Under the pieces are notes generated by a model, which saw only the letters and a program-made list of their open reading frames with translations, did no database searches and was not told the origin of the DNA. This document shows, in pieces, positions 11,531-23,204 of a stretch of 64,000 nt of DNA (the stretch's first letter is position 1; every line of letters begins with the position of its first letter). This DNA comes from Ascaphus truei (taxonomy: Eukaryota > Chordata > Amphibia > Anura > Ascaphidae). Where the stretch lies: positions 225,596,239 through 225,660,238 of the forward strand of contig CM071568.1 in the NCBI GenBank assembly GCA_036426205.1, given 5' to 3'. Both the position numbers and the translations under genes were made by a program.

Positions 11531-11654
11531 AATGTAATCCACGGGTAACAGTGTCCCTTCATAAGCCATTCAATTGAATAAGGTTGCAGTTAAAAATGAA
11601 ACTTTATTAGAAAAAAATATATGAAAAGGTGCACGGTATATATAAGTAACATTT

Positions 11655-11898
11655 TGGGATAAGTAACGGCAGAAGAATAGAACAGAGCACTATCACTGGA
11701 ACTTTGGAAAAAGGACTGAGAGTGCAAAAGCCTTAAAAATAAGTTATTTAATGGTCATAGAACAAACAAGGCGGGTGGGGCGACACTTGTTTCTATGACC
11801 CTTAAATAACTTATTTTTGAGGCTAATGCACTTTCAGTCCTTTTTCCAAAGTTCCAGTGATAGTGCTCTGTTCTATTCTTCTGCCGTTACTTATCCCA
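11655..11898. repeat. Inverted repeat, arms about 110 bp, short spacer
   Basis: The left arm begins gggataagtaacggcagaag. The right arm ends with its complement, cttctgccgttacttatccc. The arms also share aactttggaaaaaggactga, and the spacer is a short G-rich segment near 11,770-11,785. The arms have a few mismatches. Single-stranded it would form a long hairpin. I see no hammerhead-like core here. Confidence 0.9.
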
Positions 11899-12467
11899 TT
11901 TCTATAGCCAGCACACCCAGGACCGAGGGTCTTTGGAGCTGCGTCAGGATGCTGCCTCACACGTGAGTCCTTTATTTGAAGCATATCTTTATTTTATTCA
12001 TTTACTGAAATGTGAGTGGGATTTCGTCACACACGGCCTATTTGGATTGAACTTGATGTTATACTTTACATCAGTGCACGTGAGGTTTTCCAGGCAAACG
12101 TTTTTCTACCATCATACCTACAGTACGTCAAGATTATATTCATTAAAGGTCCTTTAGGAACTTGTTCTTATATATATTTTTTGTGTCTTCATAGCTCTTA
12201 GCACCCACACAATTTTTTTTATATCTGCAGGGTATATACTGTATACACTGTGATATATAAATAAGGAGGGAGCAAATGGTGGGAGCAGGATTGCCCACAC
12301 TTACCTGTGGGAAAGAGCCCCCCTAAAGGGTTAATATCAGCAAAAGCTATGGATAAAACCCTGAGCCCAAGCAAGTGGTCTGTGAAATATTAATTGTCGA
12401 CTGATTATCACTCGATATTTATTGTTGCAATAAAAACCACATCTCGTAAATACTTGTGGGGAGTTAT
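11899..12467. other. No recognisable feature
   Basis: AT-rich sequence with a few TATATA tracts and no recognisable coding or repeat ends. Confidence 0.4.
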
Positions 12468-13160
12468 TGTCACGGCATTGTAGCAGTCTGTAACTTTTGT
12501 AGCAACTCTAGCAGGCAACACACTCTGGTAAAATGGTTACTTAAATTGTAACATTGTTTCAAGACTAGATAAATCAATCTCTGGAACAGCAAGCAAACAA
12601 TTGGGTGTATGGGAAAAGTCCCTTTGCTGGTGTAGCCATGCCTGGTTTTGGCTACTACCGCCTTGCCTGACACGTAAGTCCTGGTACAGTGCAGGCAGTG
12701 TTAGGCCCAATGTGGGTTTTCCCCATGTGGTGAGCAGCTTCCTTGAGTGACAGGGGGAGGTGGGACAGGCACGCCTGTGTTCTGCCCATCCTGCGGCTCA
12801 CCTTGAATCTCCCCAGGGAATTAAGGGTGTTGAACTTCCTAATTAGTTGTTGTTTCTCTCCCTTTGAGAGAGTCTGGTTCACAGAAGAGTGTGCAGGCCC
12901 TGTCACCTTCTATTTCCCTCCCTTAGTAGGAGTAGAGGAGGCTAGATAGACACCCATGCCTGGGGGTGGAGTCCAGGACCATAATAGGCTGGAGACAGTG
13001 TTATTGTAGCAGTGGCGCCTGTATGCGTACTTTTAAGTGGAGAAGAATAAAGCCTGTTCTTGTTATCATATATACTCCTGCTGGGTTTGCAGTCTGTCCG
13101 GGGGAGTAGTAGAGACGTTCTTTCGCAGGGACTGCCTTCAGCATACTGTAGCCTGCGACA
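12468..13160 (+). mobile_element. Possible LTR (693 bp)
   Basis: The stretch starts TGTCACGGC and ends CTGCGACA, giving the TG...CA ends and short inverted TGTC/GACA termini of an LTR. An AATAAA polyadenylation signal lies at 13,044-13,049, about 115 bp before the 3' end. The next bases (gatggaggcgctaacc) are where a primer-binding site would lie, but I cannot assign a tRNA. No 5-bp duplication flanks it, so it would be a 5' LTR with leader rather than a solo LTR. I see no gag or pol. Confidence 0.4.
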
Positions 13161-14620
13161 GATGGAGGCGCTAACCAAAGAATGAAGGGGGACCAGCTAT
13201 ACCCCCCTAAAGGCCTGTCCTGTTCCCAACAACATGGGCGGGGACCTCAGAAACTCTGTGAGCCAGCAGGTCACACACACCATACACCTGGTAGCCGGGA
13301 ATCCGAAAGTGGTGGGGGAAACATTGCTACCCTGGTAAAAAGAAGCTCTTGTATATCCCAAGTCCTGCATTGTGTCAGACAGCAGTGAAACCACAGATGT
13401 TAATATTGTCACGCCTCTTGCCCGCACAGACTGGCAAGACCCCAATAAGAGGTGGGAATGGTATTACCTCTAAAACACCCACACAGCACGTGGAGCAAGC
13501 CCGGAGTGTGGGTATGGCATTGCTGGGTCCTGTTGGAAGATTGTAGGTACTTGCATACGTCTGATGTTCAAGCTAAGAATAGTGGTGTCCGTGCGCCAGA
13601 GTCCAGGGATCCAGAGAGTAGAATAGTCGAGTTAGTAAGCCAAGTCCGGGGTTACAGAGGTCAGAAAGGTTAGAGTTCGTAAGCAGGGTTCAGGGCAACA
13701 GAGAGCAGAGTAGTGCAGGATGAGCAGAGGTCAAACAGGTAGATCCAGAGATAAGGCAGGAGCAGGAACAGGCTGAAACACAGAGAGAGCAAAGCATAGG
13801 ACTGCACACACGGGAAAACAGAGCTATGCAGAGCAATGATGAAAGACAGAAAGGGGGTATAAAGGAGGAACACAATAGGAGTAGAGGAGGGCAGAGAGTG
13901 AAAGGGGAGACAAACAGGGATAGGTGAGAGGATCAGAGGAGGAGACGGAGGGAACACCCAGGAGGGAGATGCCTGCAGGGCATGAGGAGGAGGAGTCAGG
14001 ACATCTGGCATCCTAAGAGGAGCGTGTGCGCGCGCCTCTGAATACTGAGGTGTGCGCATGTACGGCCTGCGTCACAAGACTCGCGGAGCGCCGCGCCGCT
14101 GGACACCTGCAAGGGGGAAGGAGAAAGAATTCCTCCCTACCTTTGCTGCTCCCACCTCCCTTCACTTTTTCTTCCACTCTAGCCTTAGTCCTGTTGCTCA
14201 TTCCTTTTTCGCTCATGTAAATTTCTTCTGTCTAATCCCCCACTTTCCCCTGCTGTATACTATTGCCAATCTTCTTTGCTCAAGAGGAGTCTGTCGGAAG
14301 CAAGAGGAATGGGAGCAAGTAGCCACTGAGGGGACTAGGAGTGGAGGGACGCCACAGCAGGTACTCGGGACCTGCGGCGTTGCGCGAAGCCTGCGGGGCG
14401 CGTCGTGGCAGCCACGTGCCTCAGAGGCAGGCCGAGGGAGGACAGGAGCTGGTCACAGGAAGGACAGGAGGGGGCCGTCGAAGGAGTAAGGGACAGAAGG
14501 GTTGAACTTCAGGTACAAGCAGGGGAACCGTTGTAAATCTCCTCCTGTGCAAGATAGCACGCATAATTCTAAGGTCCGTCTATATATCACGAGTGTCTAG
14601 TCAGGAAGCATTCCGCTACA
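13161..14620. other. Purine-rich to CpG-rich stretch, possibly retroelement leader or LTR
   Basis: A second TGTCACGCC start lies at about 13,408. It is followed by glycine/arginine-biased frames, an A/G-rich block (13,620-13,960) and a CpG-rich block (14,020-14,480). Open frames here have no recognisable domain. It could be non-coding parts of an LTR element. Confidence 0.3.
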
Positions 14621-14934
14621 TAATCTACACGCTTTACAAATAACACCCAGTTTTGATCCATTAGGAAATTAAATATATATTCATAATCAAATTTCTTTTG
14701 CGTTCAACGGTCTCCAGGCTTGAAAAACCTGGCTCCGCCCATCTCACGGGCAGACTATAGGGGGAGCCCATACCATCACAAACTCCAACCAGTGATTTTT
14801 GCAACCCCCAGCTGGAATCCGCTGGGCAAGGTAATTCATTGCTATTTTGCAGGATCCACAAACTGAGACATTAACATCTATCACATCACAATCAAGAGAT
14901 ATTGAATTCTTATACTCTGGATACATGTGAGTTA

Positions 14935-14988
14935 TATATATATATATGTGTAGTTTGTTATGTGTTATGTGTGTATGTGTGATGGGTG

Positions 14989-15021
<33 letters not shown>

Positions 15022-15240
15022 GTGTTGCACTGATTGTGTGGTGTGTGTGTCGAGAGTGTGTGTGGTCGTGACGCGTATGAGAGAGAGTGGTGGTTGGGTG
15101 TGTGTGTTTTTGTGTGCGGCGACGAGATGTTGACGAGTGTGTTGTGTGCATCTGAGTTGTGTGCATCTGAGAGTGTGTGTTGGTAGTGTGCACTTAGTGT
15201 GGAGTACGTTGAGCGAGGTGTGTGTGTGTTGTTGTTGTGT
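14935..15240. repeat. GT-rich microsatellite
   Basis: It begins with (TA)n at 14,935-14,945, then imperfect (GT)n to about 15,240, leading directly into the minisatellite. Confidence 0.9.
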
Positions 15241-15269
15241 CAGTTCGTGATGGAGTCTGTATTATGCGG

Positions 15270-16350
15270 CTGATACGGCTGGAGGTTGAGAGTCTGAGAG
15301 CGGGTCTGAGGAGTCTGAGAGCGGGTCTGAGAGTCGAGAGTGGGTTGAGAGTCTGAGAGCGGGTCTGAGATGGTCTGAGTGGTTGGAGTATGAGAGTGGT
15401 CTGAGAGTCTGAGAGTCTGAGAGTGGGTCTGAGAGTGGGTCTGAGGGGGTCTGAGTGGTATGAGAGTATGAGAGTGGGTCTGAGAGTCTGAGAGTGGGGT
15501 TCTGAGAGTCATGAGAGTTGAGATTGTCTGTGATGAGTCTGAGAGTTGAGAGTGGGTTGAGGTCTGAGGTGGGGTTGAGAGTCTGAGAGTGGGTCTGGAG
15601 AGCTGAGAGTGGTCTGAGAGTGGGTTGAGAGGGGTCTGAGAGGGTTCTGAGAGCAGTGAGGGGGGAAAGGGGGTCTGAGAGTCTGAGAGGGTCTGAGAGT
15701 TTGGAGTCTGAGAGTGCTGGAGTGAGTCTGAGAGGTCTGAGAGTGGGTTGACGAGTTCTGAGAGTCTGAGAGTGGGTCTGAGATCGTAGAGTGGGTGGTC
15801 TGGGAGTCTGAGAGTCTGAGAGTGAGTCTGAGAGTGGTCTGAGAGTCGAGAGTACTGAGAGTGGGTGAGGTCTGAGATGTTGAGAGTGGGTCTGAGAGTC
15901 TGAGAGGGGTTCTGAGAGTGGGTCTGAGAGTGGGTGAGGGGGTTGAGAGTGCGTGAGAGTTTGAGATGGGTCTGAGAGTGGGTCTGAGAGGGTCTGAGAG
16001 TGGGTCTGGGAGTGGGGTCTGGGAGTGGGTCTGGGGAGTGGGTCTGGGAGTGGTGTCTGAGAGTGGGTCTGAGAGTGGGTCTGAGAGTGGGTCTGAGAGT
16101 CTGAAAGTGGTTGAGAGTCTGAAAGTGGGTCTGAGAGTCTGAAGTGGGTCTGAGAGTTTGAAGGTGTCTGAGAGTGAGCTGAGAGTCTGAGAGCTGGAGG
16201 CTAGGAGTGGGATGTCGAGAGTCGAGAGTGGGTCTGAGAGTGGGTTGTGAGTCTGAAAGTGGGTCTGAGAGTGAGCCTGAGAGTCTGAGAGTGGGCTTGA
16301 GAGTCTGAGAGTGGGCTTGAGAGTGAGTGGGTCTGAGTCTGATTTTCCTC
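15270..16350. repeat. Minisatellite block 1 (GTCTGAGAGTGG family)
   Basis: Degenerate tandem units of about 10-12 bp: gtctgagagt and gtctgagagtggg. Open frames of up to 391 codons on the minus strand (Ser/Pro/Thr/Leu/Gln-rich, with no conserved motif) are produced only by the repeat. The block ends at a unique flank with ccgatgtgtgtg and acatgtgcagacacc. Confidence 0.95.
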
Positions 16351-16530
16351 CCCCTTGCCCGATGTGTGTGTGTGTGTACATGTGCAGACACCAACCTGCA
16401 GTCAGTCATAGTCACCCACCACCCAAGAGTCAGTCAGTCACCAAAAAGAGAAGCCAGTTTCAGCCAATCACATTAGTGGTGGTTAAGTAAATGTTGAACC
16501 AAATATAGCAGGCTGAATTTTTAAAGGTGA
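16351..16530. repeat. Flanking unit of minisatellite, copy 1
   Basis: About 150 bp of unique sequence (acatgtgcagacaccaacct, then cagtcatagtcacccaccac, then aaatatagcaggct). It recurs with few differences at 17,283-17,425 after block 2. The whole block-plus-flank cassette is therefore tandemly duplicated. Confidence 0.9.
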
Positions 16531-17242
16531 GTATAGACGTCAGAGTGGGTCTGAGTCTGAGAGTGGGGTCTGAGAGTCGGGTGAGAGTCTGAGGTCTGGA
16601 GGAGTCTGAGAGTGGGTCTGAGAGTTCGAAGAGTGGGTCTGAGAGTGGGTCTGAGAGTGAGTGGGTACTGAGAGTGGTGGTGGGTGAAGTGGGTCTGAGA
16701 GTGAGTGGGTTCGATGGGAGTGAGTGGGCCTAGTAGTGAGAGTGAGGGGTTCTGAGAGGGAGGGGGGTCTGAGAGTCAGAGAGGTGGGCTGGAGAGTCTG
16801 AGAGTGGGTCTGAGAGTGGGTCTGAGAGTCTGAGAGTGGGTCTGAGAGTGAGTGGGTCTAGAGTGAGTGGGTCTGAGAGTCTGAGAGTGGGTCTGAGAGT
16901 GAGTGGGTCTGAGAGTGAGTGGGTCTGAGAGTGAGTGGGTCTAAGAGTGAGTGGGTCTGAGTCTGAGAGTCTGAGAGTGAGTCTGAGAGTGAGTCTGAGA
17001 GTGGGTCTGAGAGTCTGAGAGTGAGTCTGAGAGTGGGTCTGAGAGTGGGTCTGAGAGTCTGAGAGTGGGTCTGAGAGTCTGAGAGTGGGTTTGAGAGTCT
17101 GAGAGTGGGTCTGAGAGTGAGTCTGAGAGTCAGAGTGGGTCTGAGAGTGAGTCTGAGAGTCAGAGTGGGTCTGAGAGTGAGTCTGAGAGTCAGAGTGGGT
17201 CTGAGAGTCTGAGAGTCGGCCTGAGGGTGAGTGGGTCTGAGC
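16531..17242. repeat. Minisatellite block 2
   Basis: Same unit family as block 1 and more regular in its right half, where gtctgagagtgagtctgaga steps recur. Minus-strand open frames are artefacts. Confidence 0.95.
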
Positions 17243-17425
17243 CTGATTTCCCTCCCCCCTGCCCGGTGTGTGTGTGTGAGTGTGTACATGTGCAGACACC
17301 AACCCGCAGTCTGTCATAGTCACCCACCACCCAAGAGTCAGTCAGTCACCCAAAGAGAAGCAGTTCCAGCCATCACATTAGTGGTGAGTTAATTAAATGT
17401 TTGACCAAATATAGCAGGCTAATTT
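17243..17425. repeat. Flanking unit of minisatellite, copy 2
   Basis: This repeats the flank seen at 16,351-16,520, including the short GT tract and ccaatcacattagtgg-like end. Confidence 0.9.
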
Positions 17426-17515
17426 TTAAGTTGATAATTTTGTATGGCCCTCGAATGATTTTTATAAATATCAAAATGGCCCTTGGCAGAAAAAAGGTTC
17501 CCCACCCCTGGTCTA
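17426..17515. mobile_element. hAT-like right end
   Basis: The sequence ends ...gaaaaaaggttccccacccctg, the usual form of a hAT right terminus (complement of CAGGGGTGGGGAACC). A matching left end is not visible, so it is a fragment. Confidence 0.5.
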
Positions 17516-17799
17516 CAGGGATGCTGGTCAGCTTTGTGCAATCTTTGGTTGGTGGTAAGTGGATTAATCCTGTGTGGGTCAATAACAGCACATCTAGACC
17601 AATAAAATGCATATACTGTAATGTGAAAGATAGGATGAAGAGCCAGTGTCAATACTTGAATAACAAAAAATTATAAAAGTTTATAGGTAATCACCTTTTC
17701 TCTAATCTGCATTAATAGGGCACACAGCCTGACATGAAAACTGCTAGTTTAGCAAGAAGGAAATTAGCTGCTACTATGATCATAGGAATTGTGCATAGC

Positions 17800-18175
17800 T
17801 ATGTGTATAACAATATATGAGTAGCAGACAAACATATACTACAATCTCATATATACACATAGTAATGTCTCACAGGGAAAAACACTCCCTCATTATCCAA
17901 CTGCTAATATAGCCAGAATAAAAGTTGACTGCTAATGCAATCACAACATTTGTATACAGCTGTATATTAGTCTAACAGTAAACTTAACATGGTCTAAGCC
18001 AGCAGGCATATGCATCCCACAATCTCATATATGCACACGGAGGTGCCTAACAGGGGAAGAATCCCACAGTATCAAATGCAAACATATTCACAATGTAGCC
18101 ACCACGGAGGAAACAGTTGCCAGCGACACAGTTACCAGACCCTCCTCAGTGAAGACGTCACTGCGTCATTACGCC
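17800..18175. repeat. Diverged tandem dimer, about 176-bp period
   Basis: acaatctcatatatacacat at 17,842 and acaatctcatatatgcacac at 18,018 start two related segments. Both continue with a cacagggaaaaa / aacaggggaaga block. The dimer leads into a hammerhead-like hairpin at 18,177 on the minus strand and may be part of that PLE tail. Confidence 0.55.
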
Positions 18176-18176
18176 C

Positions 18177-18210
18177 TACGCGTTTCCCTCCCGAAACGGA
18201 GCTTCGTCAG
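18177..18210 (-). ncRNA. Hammerhead-ribozyme-like motif with both core boxes
   Basis: Read on the minus strand: CTGACGA, a stem II whose CTCC and GGAG arms pair, then GAAA, then CGCG and TA at the expected cleavage position (UH). Both invariant core boxes are intact, which makes this one of the best-preserved copies in the window. Stem III is minimal, as described for PLE hammerheads that act as dimers. Confidence 0.6.
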
Positions 18211-18299
18211 GGGCGGATCTTAATTCACTTTAGGTTATATTATTATTTTTTCACGATTCATGTCTATTATATGAGTGTAATTTTTTAATTATTATAATA

Positions 18300-18900
18300 A
18301 ATGTTATGTTTTAATAGCCCAGGAGTGCATCTTTTAGTGGGCTTCTAGCTAGGGAGGGGGTTGGTAACACATCCCTCTCTCTAATTTTGGTAATAGTATT
18401 ACAGTCAGTCCATCTGATGCACCCAATGCCAATCTAGGCATTTAGGGCGCTAACTACTTCTCTAACCACTTTATCTTCACTTAGTGAGCAGTATATACCC
18501 TCTGTGTTTTTTGGTCCCTAAATAAAGAGTTCCATATAGGGACCATCCTAGTATATGCTGAGTCAGTCTACGAGTGTCTTACTTGGTTCAGGTTGTAACG
18601 AAATTGGGGGTAATCAGCACATTAATAAAGGCAGTGTGCTTTGCTGGATACCCCTATTTCGCATTGGGGATGAAGGGGTTAATTTTCCATGCACTGCACA
18701 TGTATTATTTTCCCCTCTGTCCCTTGTTGTCCCCATTTTGCAGGATTATATGTGCCTGCAGCAGTGTATGCAATGGTAAACTGACATTCTTGGCTTTGGA
18801 CACAAGATGCCGCTGCGAGCGCTAAACCACAAGTTAATTGGTTTAGTGTGGCGCTGCCTATTTGATCCATTACAAGGTATAGGTATCCATTACTGAGACT
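18300..18900. other. No recognisable gene
   Basis: Contains aataaagag near 18,521 and short open frames. Nothing is supported. Confidence 0.4.
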
Positions 18901-20260
18901 GGAAGCCATAACCGCAGAGTCCATTGAATCAAAGGCTTGCAGTTTCCAATCTCAAGTGGTACTCGGATACATTGTATCGCCGTCCCGGTTATTGGCGCGT
19001 CTTGAAAGGCAATTTGCAATTGGCGTGGGAACTTGGTCAATTGACGTGAGAAAGCCGTAACCGCAAGTCAATTGATGTGAGAATCCCATAGCCCAGCATT
19101 GCCAGTTCAAGAAAAAGCCATAACTCGGGAACGGGAAGGGTTAAAAACCTGAAATTTGGTGTGCAGTCCCAGAGTAACATCCCAAGCACGCACATATTAT
19201 AACTGGGAAAAGGGGAACACATATTTTTTAATAAAGTGGATTTTTGGTTGCAGATTTAAAAGGACAGGGAGGATGCATTTTTTCTATTAATCTTTGAAAT
19301 GCAGCCAATGACCAAATGTTTTACATACATGAGCTGGGAGCTCTTCCTACTCAAAATTCACAGACCCCCCGTTGTGGCGATGCCTATGGGTCTGGGGAAG
19401 ATTTGCATTTGAAAGACCCCAGAGCCGCAGAGTGTGAATTAGCCAGGATGGTTGCTCCATGGGAGATCCTGGGCTAGTTCACACCTTGGGGGACAAACCC
19501 TAGCCTGGAAGACGCCAGGTAAACGGGGGAGTGTACCTATGGTAAGTATCCCAAGTGGCAATGTCACACAAGCGCTGTAGCAACAGGAAATCCCTAGAGT
19601 GCCCACTCTCCAAACTGTGGGCACGTAAGGGATTGGGGAATGAGAAAATTCCCACGAGGAGGATTGGGTAGGCATGTTGGAGATACGATATCAAACCCTA
19701 TATACATGCTGCCCAAGCTATCCCCGTTGTTTTTTGTTTTCCATTCTACAATGTGAGCGGATTTCCATCACGCTTCTAACAGCGGATAAGAGTAGCAACA
19801 ACCCTGGGATGCAAAGAGTCTTATCACCATCGAAACCAAGAACATAACTCTGTGCCAGAGTCTCTCCGTTATTGCTGGCTGTATCTATCAGACCCCAACG
19901 GACCAGAAAGAACTTTGCACTACTCACAGAAGGATTGGGCTGGCAATTTGCGCTTTTGCAAAAAGACTGCAATTTAAAGGACAATATTCTGGTGCTTTGC
20001 ACTTTTCTGGACATTCTATCCCGTTTCCCTATTCAGTAAGTGTTTTTATTAAGTGTATTCTAAGGTTGTTGTGTGTCTGTCTAGTAAGGAAATAAATGAC
20101 AATTTATTTTACTCAACTTGTATGCTCAATCTACTTCCCCAAAATATAAAATTGTTGATAAGTTCCGTCCATCGTGACACAGGTTTATTAGTGACACCTA
20201 TTAAATGTACCTATAGAGGAGTTATGGTACCGATGTGAGGGTAACTGAAATTGTAACCAC
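18900..20260. other. Retroelement-like repeat with LTR-like end
   Basis: Phrases such as ccataactcgggaacggg and cctgaaatttggtgtgcag parallel atctccggttctg and ctgaaatttggccacta in the repeat at 35.8 kb. The end (taaggaaataaatgac, then ttcatcgtgacaca-like) parallels that repeat's LTR-like end near 36.5 kb. It appears to be a more distant member of the same family. There are no coding domains. Confidence 0.35.
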
Positions 20261-20599
20261 TCCTAATCATCAGAGCGGGACTTGGTAAAATTGATCATTC
20301 TGGCTGTGTAGCCATACTCAAAAAGAGTTATGTGAACCCCAATAACCATTAGGGAAATTCAGTTTGGTGGGTTAAAGTGTATGAAAAATGTGAATAAAAA
20401 ATGACTAAAACCTAAGGTGTTATAACTGTGTGTGATGATGAATAGAAGTGATAAATATGGTGCATAACATGATGTCTGATAAATACATTATATCGAGTGA
20501 CCCCGAAATAAGGGATCCTTTTGGTTGAATCTCATCAACCGCTTTGGTACAATGACTCCAGTGTGTGCTACATGCTGAGTTTTAAGTTCTTTGCCAGAA

Positions 20600-21960
20600 C
20601 AAAAAGTGAGTGTGGTGACTATTGAAGTCTTCGGTCTGTGAAACTGGAGAAAAATATCAGTACCACATTTATCAAAGCAAACAATTCTATTGCTTCCTAT
20701 AGCACTTCTAGTTTTGTCCCAAGCTTCTTAGCTAAGAGACTTATGATCTTTAACCCCTCAATAAGGCGATTTCTAAAAAATGGAAATGTGTGCAAAAAAA
20801 AAATAGCCCCAAGTTTATCAAATGTAAAAAAATATTTATTTGTTTTGCTCCTGTTTTGCAGGCAAGATATATAGATAAACGGCCTCCATGTTAGCATATT
20901 AAAGGTATGCAAATACTGTATATAGAAAAGCATCTGTGGACTTGCTGTATAATACCTGGAGAACGGGAAATTATCTCATTCCATCGATCCATTTCAATGG
21001 AACAACATGGATCTTTTTTACATAGTAATTTGGTGTATTCAAGACCACATACTGTAAGTATCTCCAGAGGTTGGAGAAGAAAGGGAGGCTATTTCTGTTA
21101 GTTTTCCCAAGCAGTGACCTAATGGGCACTATCACAGTTTAATGAATCACCTTTTATATGTCAGGTCACTGCCAAATGAACACAATTATATTGCTTTTGC
21201 CACTTTGTGACTGTATTTTATTGTGTGGTATCTTGAAGATACCAAATAAGAACATACTTGTTACCACAGCTTGTAGACTAACTTTGAGGCAGGGGCTTGT
21301 ATTATGTATGGGGCTGTGCATAATGCAGAGCTATTTAAGAAATAATTTAAAAAAAATCAATACCACATGTTCAAATTGACCTGTCATCTATACATCAATA
21401 CAACTGGTCTAGGGATCTTGAGGTCTTGATAATGTACATAAGCCTTAAAAGTCTTAGGAGTGAATCAATCATTTACCTGTACAGTACCAGCTACCTTAGC
21501 ATTGTGGTTTCTCAGCCCTTTAAAAACATCTGATGACCTTGCACATTAACAATGATGTAAATGTTTGTCTTTGTGCTATAGTTAAACTCTAACTGGCTGG
21601 TACTACTGTATCCTTTAGCAAGCACGCACGCACTACTGTGTGCCTGATAATCTATACGGTTTCCATTTACCTAGGTGACTACTGTTACATTTAGTACAAT
21701 ACGCTGACTTGCTTCTTTGTATAATGAGGGATTATTGTATGCTATGTACTTTCCAGTAGGTATTGTGTGACTAGTTGTGAGCTTAGGCTAAGACTTTCAG
21801 TAATAAACACAAACAAAGGAAAAATATGACAAGTTTCCAATGCCGTGACAGTTGGATGAAGAGAACGAGTTAAAGGTCTCAGGGAAAAAAATCTGGGAGA
21901 TGTGTCACTTTCTTTATCAATTGTCTTATATAATATGTCATTATGCATGGAATAGGTAAA
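20600..21960. other. No recognisable gene
   Basis: AT-rich sequence. Segments around 20,650-20,830 (acatttatcaaagcaaaca, aagtttatcaaatg) resemble Harbinger-type MITE ends, but I could not define boundaries. Confidence 0.35.
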
Positions 21961-22073
21961 GAGTGAAAGGGCTCAGAGCACTGCTAGTTGAAATCAGGCT
22001 GAAGGCAACGTGCAATAGAAAAAAACTTTTATTGCGGCATGAGAGCCAGATAAAAAAGACTTAGATATCCTCT

Positions 22074-22101
22074 GACGCGTTTCGTCTTACGACTTTATCA
22101 A
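22074..22101 (-). ncRNA. Hammerhead-like hairpin in the PLE 3' end
   Basis: Minus-strand reading: TTGATAA (expected CTGANGA), stem II GTC...GAC with a GTAA loop, intact GAAA, then CGCG and TC at the cleavage position. The first core box has two changes. It lies about 1.1 kb downstream of the PLE stop codon, linking the motif to the element that encodes the reverse transcriptase. Confidence 0.55.
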
Positions 22102-23204
22102 AGAGTGATATGTGGCAGCTAGGTCTGACCTTAAATAGCTTGAAAAACCTTACATTTGAGTAAAAAGTCCTTCTCTAATTATAAAAATAGTCCCTACAGC
22201 TGATAGAGAGACGTCATTAAGCTCTCAACTAACACAAACCTCTTAACCCTTACACTGCTGTAGATGGAAGATGGAATCAAGGGTAATTATGTTAGAAATA
22301 TATATAATTAAAATTTGGACTAGGTAAATAGAAGAGATGTATTACAAGCAGATTAAGCCTTGCAACAATAATGTTACAAGCCAAAAGATGACATAATGGT
22401 TAAGAAAGATGATCCAGCTGCCACAAAAACTGACACATGGAGAACGCATATATCTACAAAGATACAAAATGAAAATAAAATACACATAATGAACAAATTG
22501 CATTACTCAACTGAGGCATACTTAACAAACCTATGAAAAAACCTATAAACAAAATGATGTAATATATGCATAAGAATGGATTTAGCACATACATTATATC
22601 TGATGGATATAGACACCTATGAAACAAAAATAAGTAAAATATGATAAAACATATAGATATTACAATAATACTAAAAAAAGAAAAAAAGAAAAAAACACCT
22701 AACAAGTGATAAGACACTAAATAAACTTAGTTACTAAAAAAGGCAAACATTCAAACTATCTATCATATATATATATATATATGAACAATACAAGTAAAAA
22801 CATAGTGAGCTAAATCACAAATCTATTAAAAACAAGAACCACATAATAGGAGTATGAACTATATTATATCATAATGCAGAAGATTTATACATTGCTATGA
22901 AAAAAGAGGGATAAATATATGCAACCATAGAAATGACTAATGCTATATTGCATATCATAAATGCTGTACGATATTATACTTTTATTTGTATGCGTCAATA
23001 GCAAATTGGACAGAAAATTCTAAACTCACTAGGTAAGAAAGGCTTCATGTTGTTACAAATAGTCGCATAATATTATTAAGAATAATAAAATGATGCAGTG
23101 AGCATAACGGGAATAAAGTCACCTAACAGTATACACTTAGACAAAAAATGTTAATATATACATTGTCTGTTTATTTATATATTTATTTGTATAGGTAGGG
23201 AACT
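22102..23204 (-). other. Presumed 3' UTR of the PLE
   Basis: Strongly AT-rich sequence with a (TA)n tract near 22,765 and no open frame of note between the endonuclease stop codon and the hammerhead-like hairpin. Confidence 0.5.

Noticed and set aside
11655..11898. Inverted repeat considered as another hammerhead-containing palindrome
   Set aside because: I found no CTGANGA/GAAA pair around a stem in the arms or spacer.
13670..14489. Open frames of 129 and 145 codons in a CpG-rich block
   Set aside because: Skewed base composition, no motif, and competing frames on both strands. Left as possible retroelement non-coding sequence.
15240..17323. Open frames of 143-391 codons on the minus strand, Ser/Pro/Thr-rich
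   Set aside because: Produced by the gtctgagagtggg minisatellite. There is no domain or start context, and the frames drift with repeat indels.
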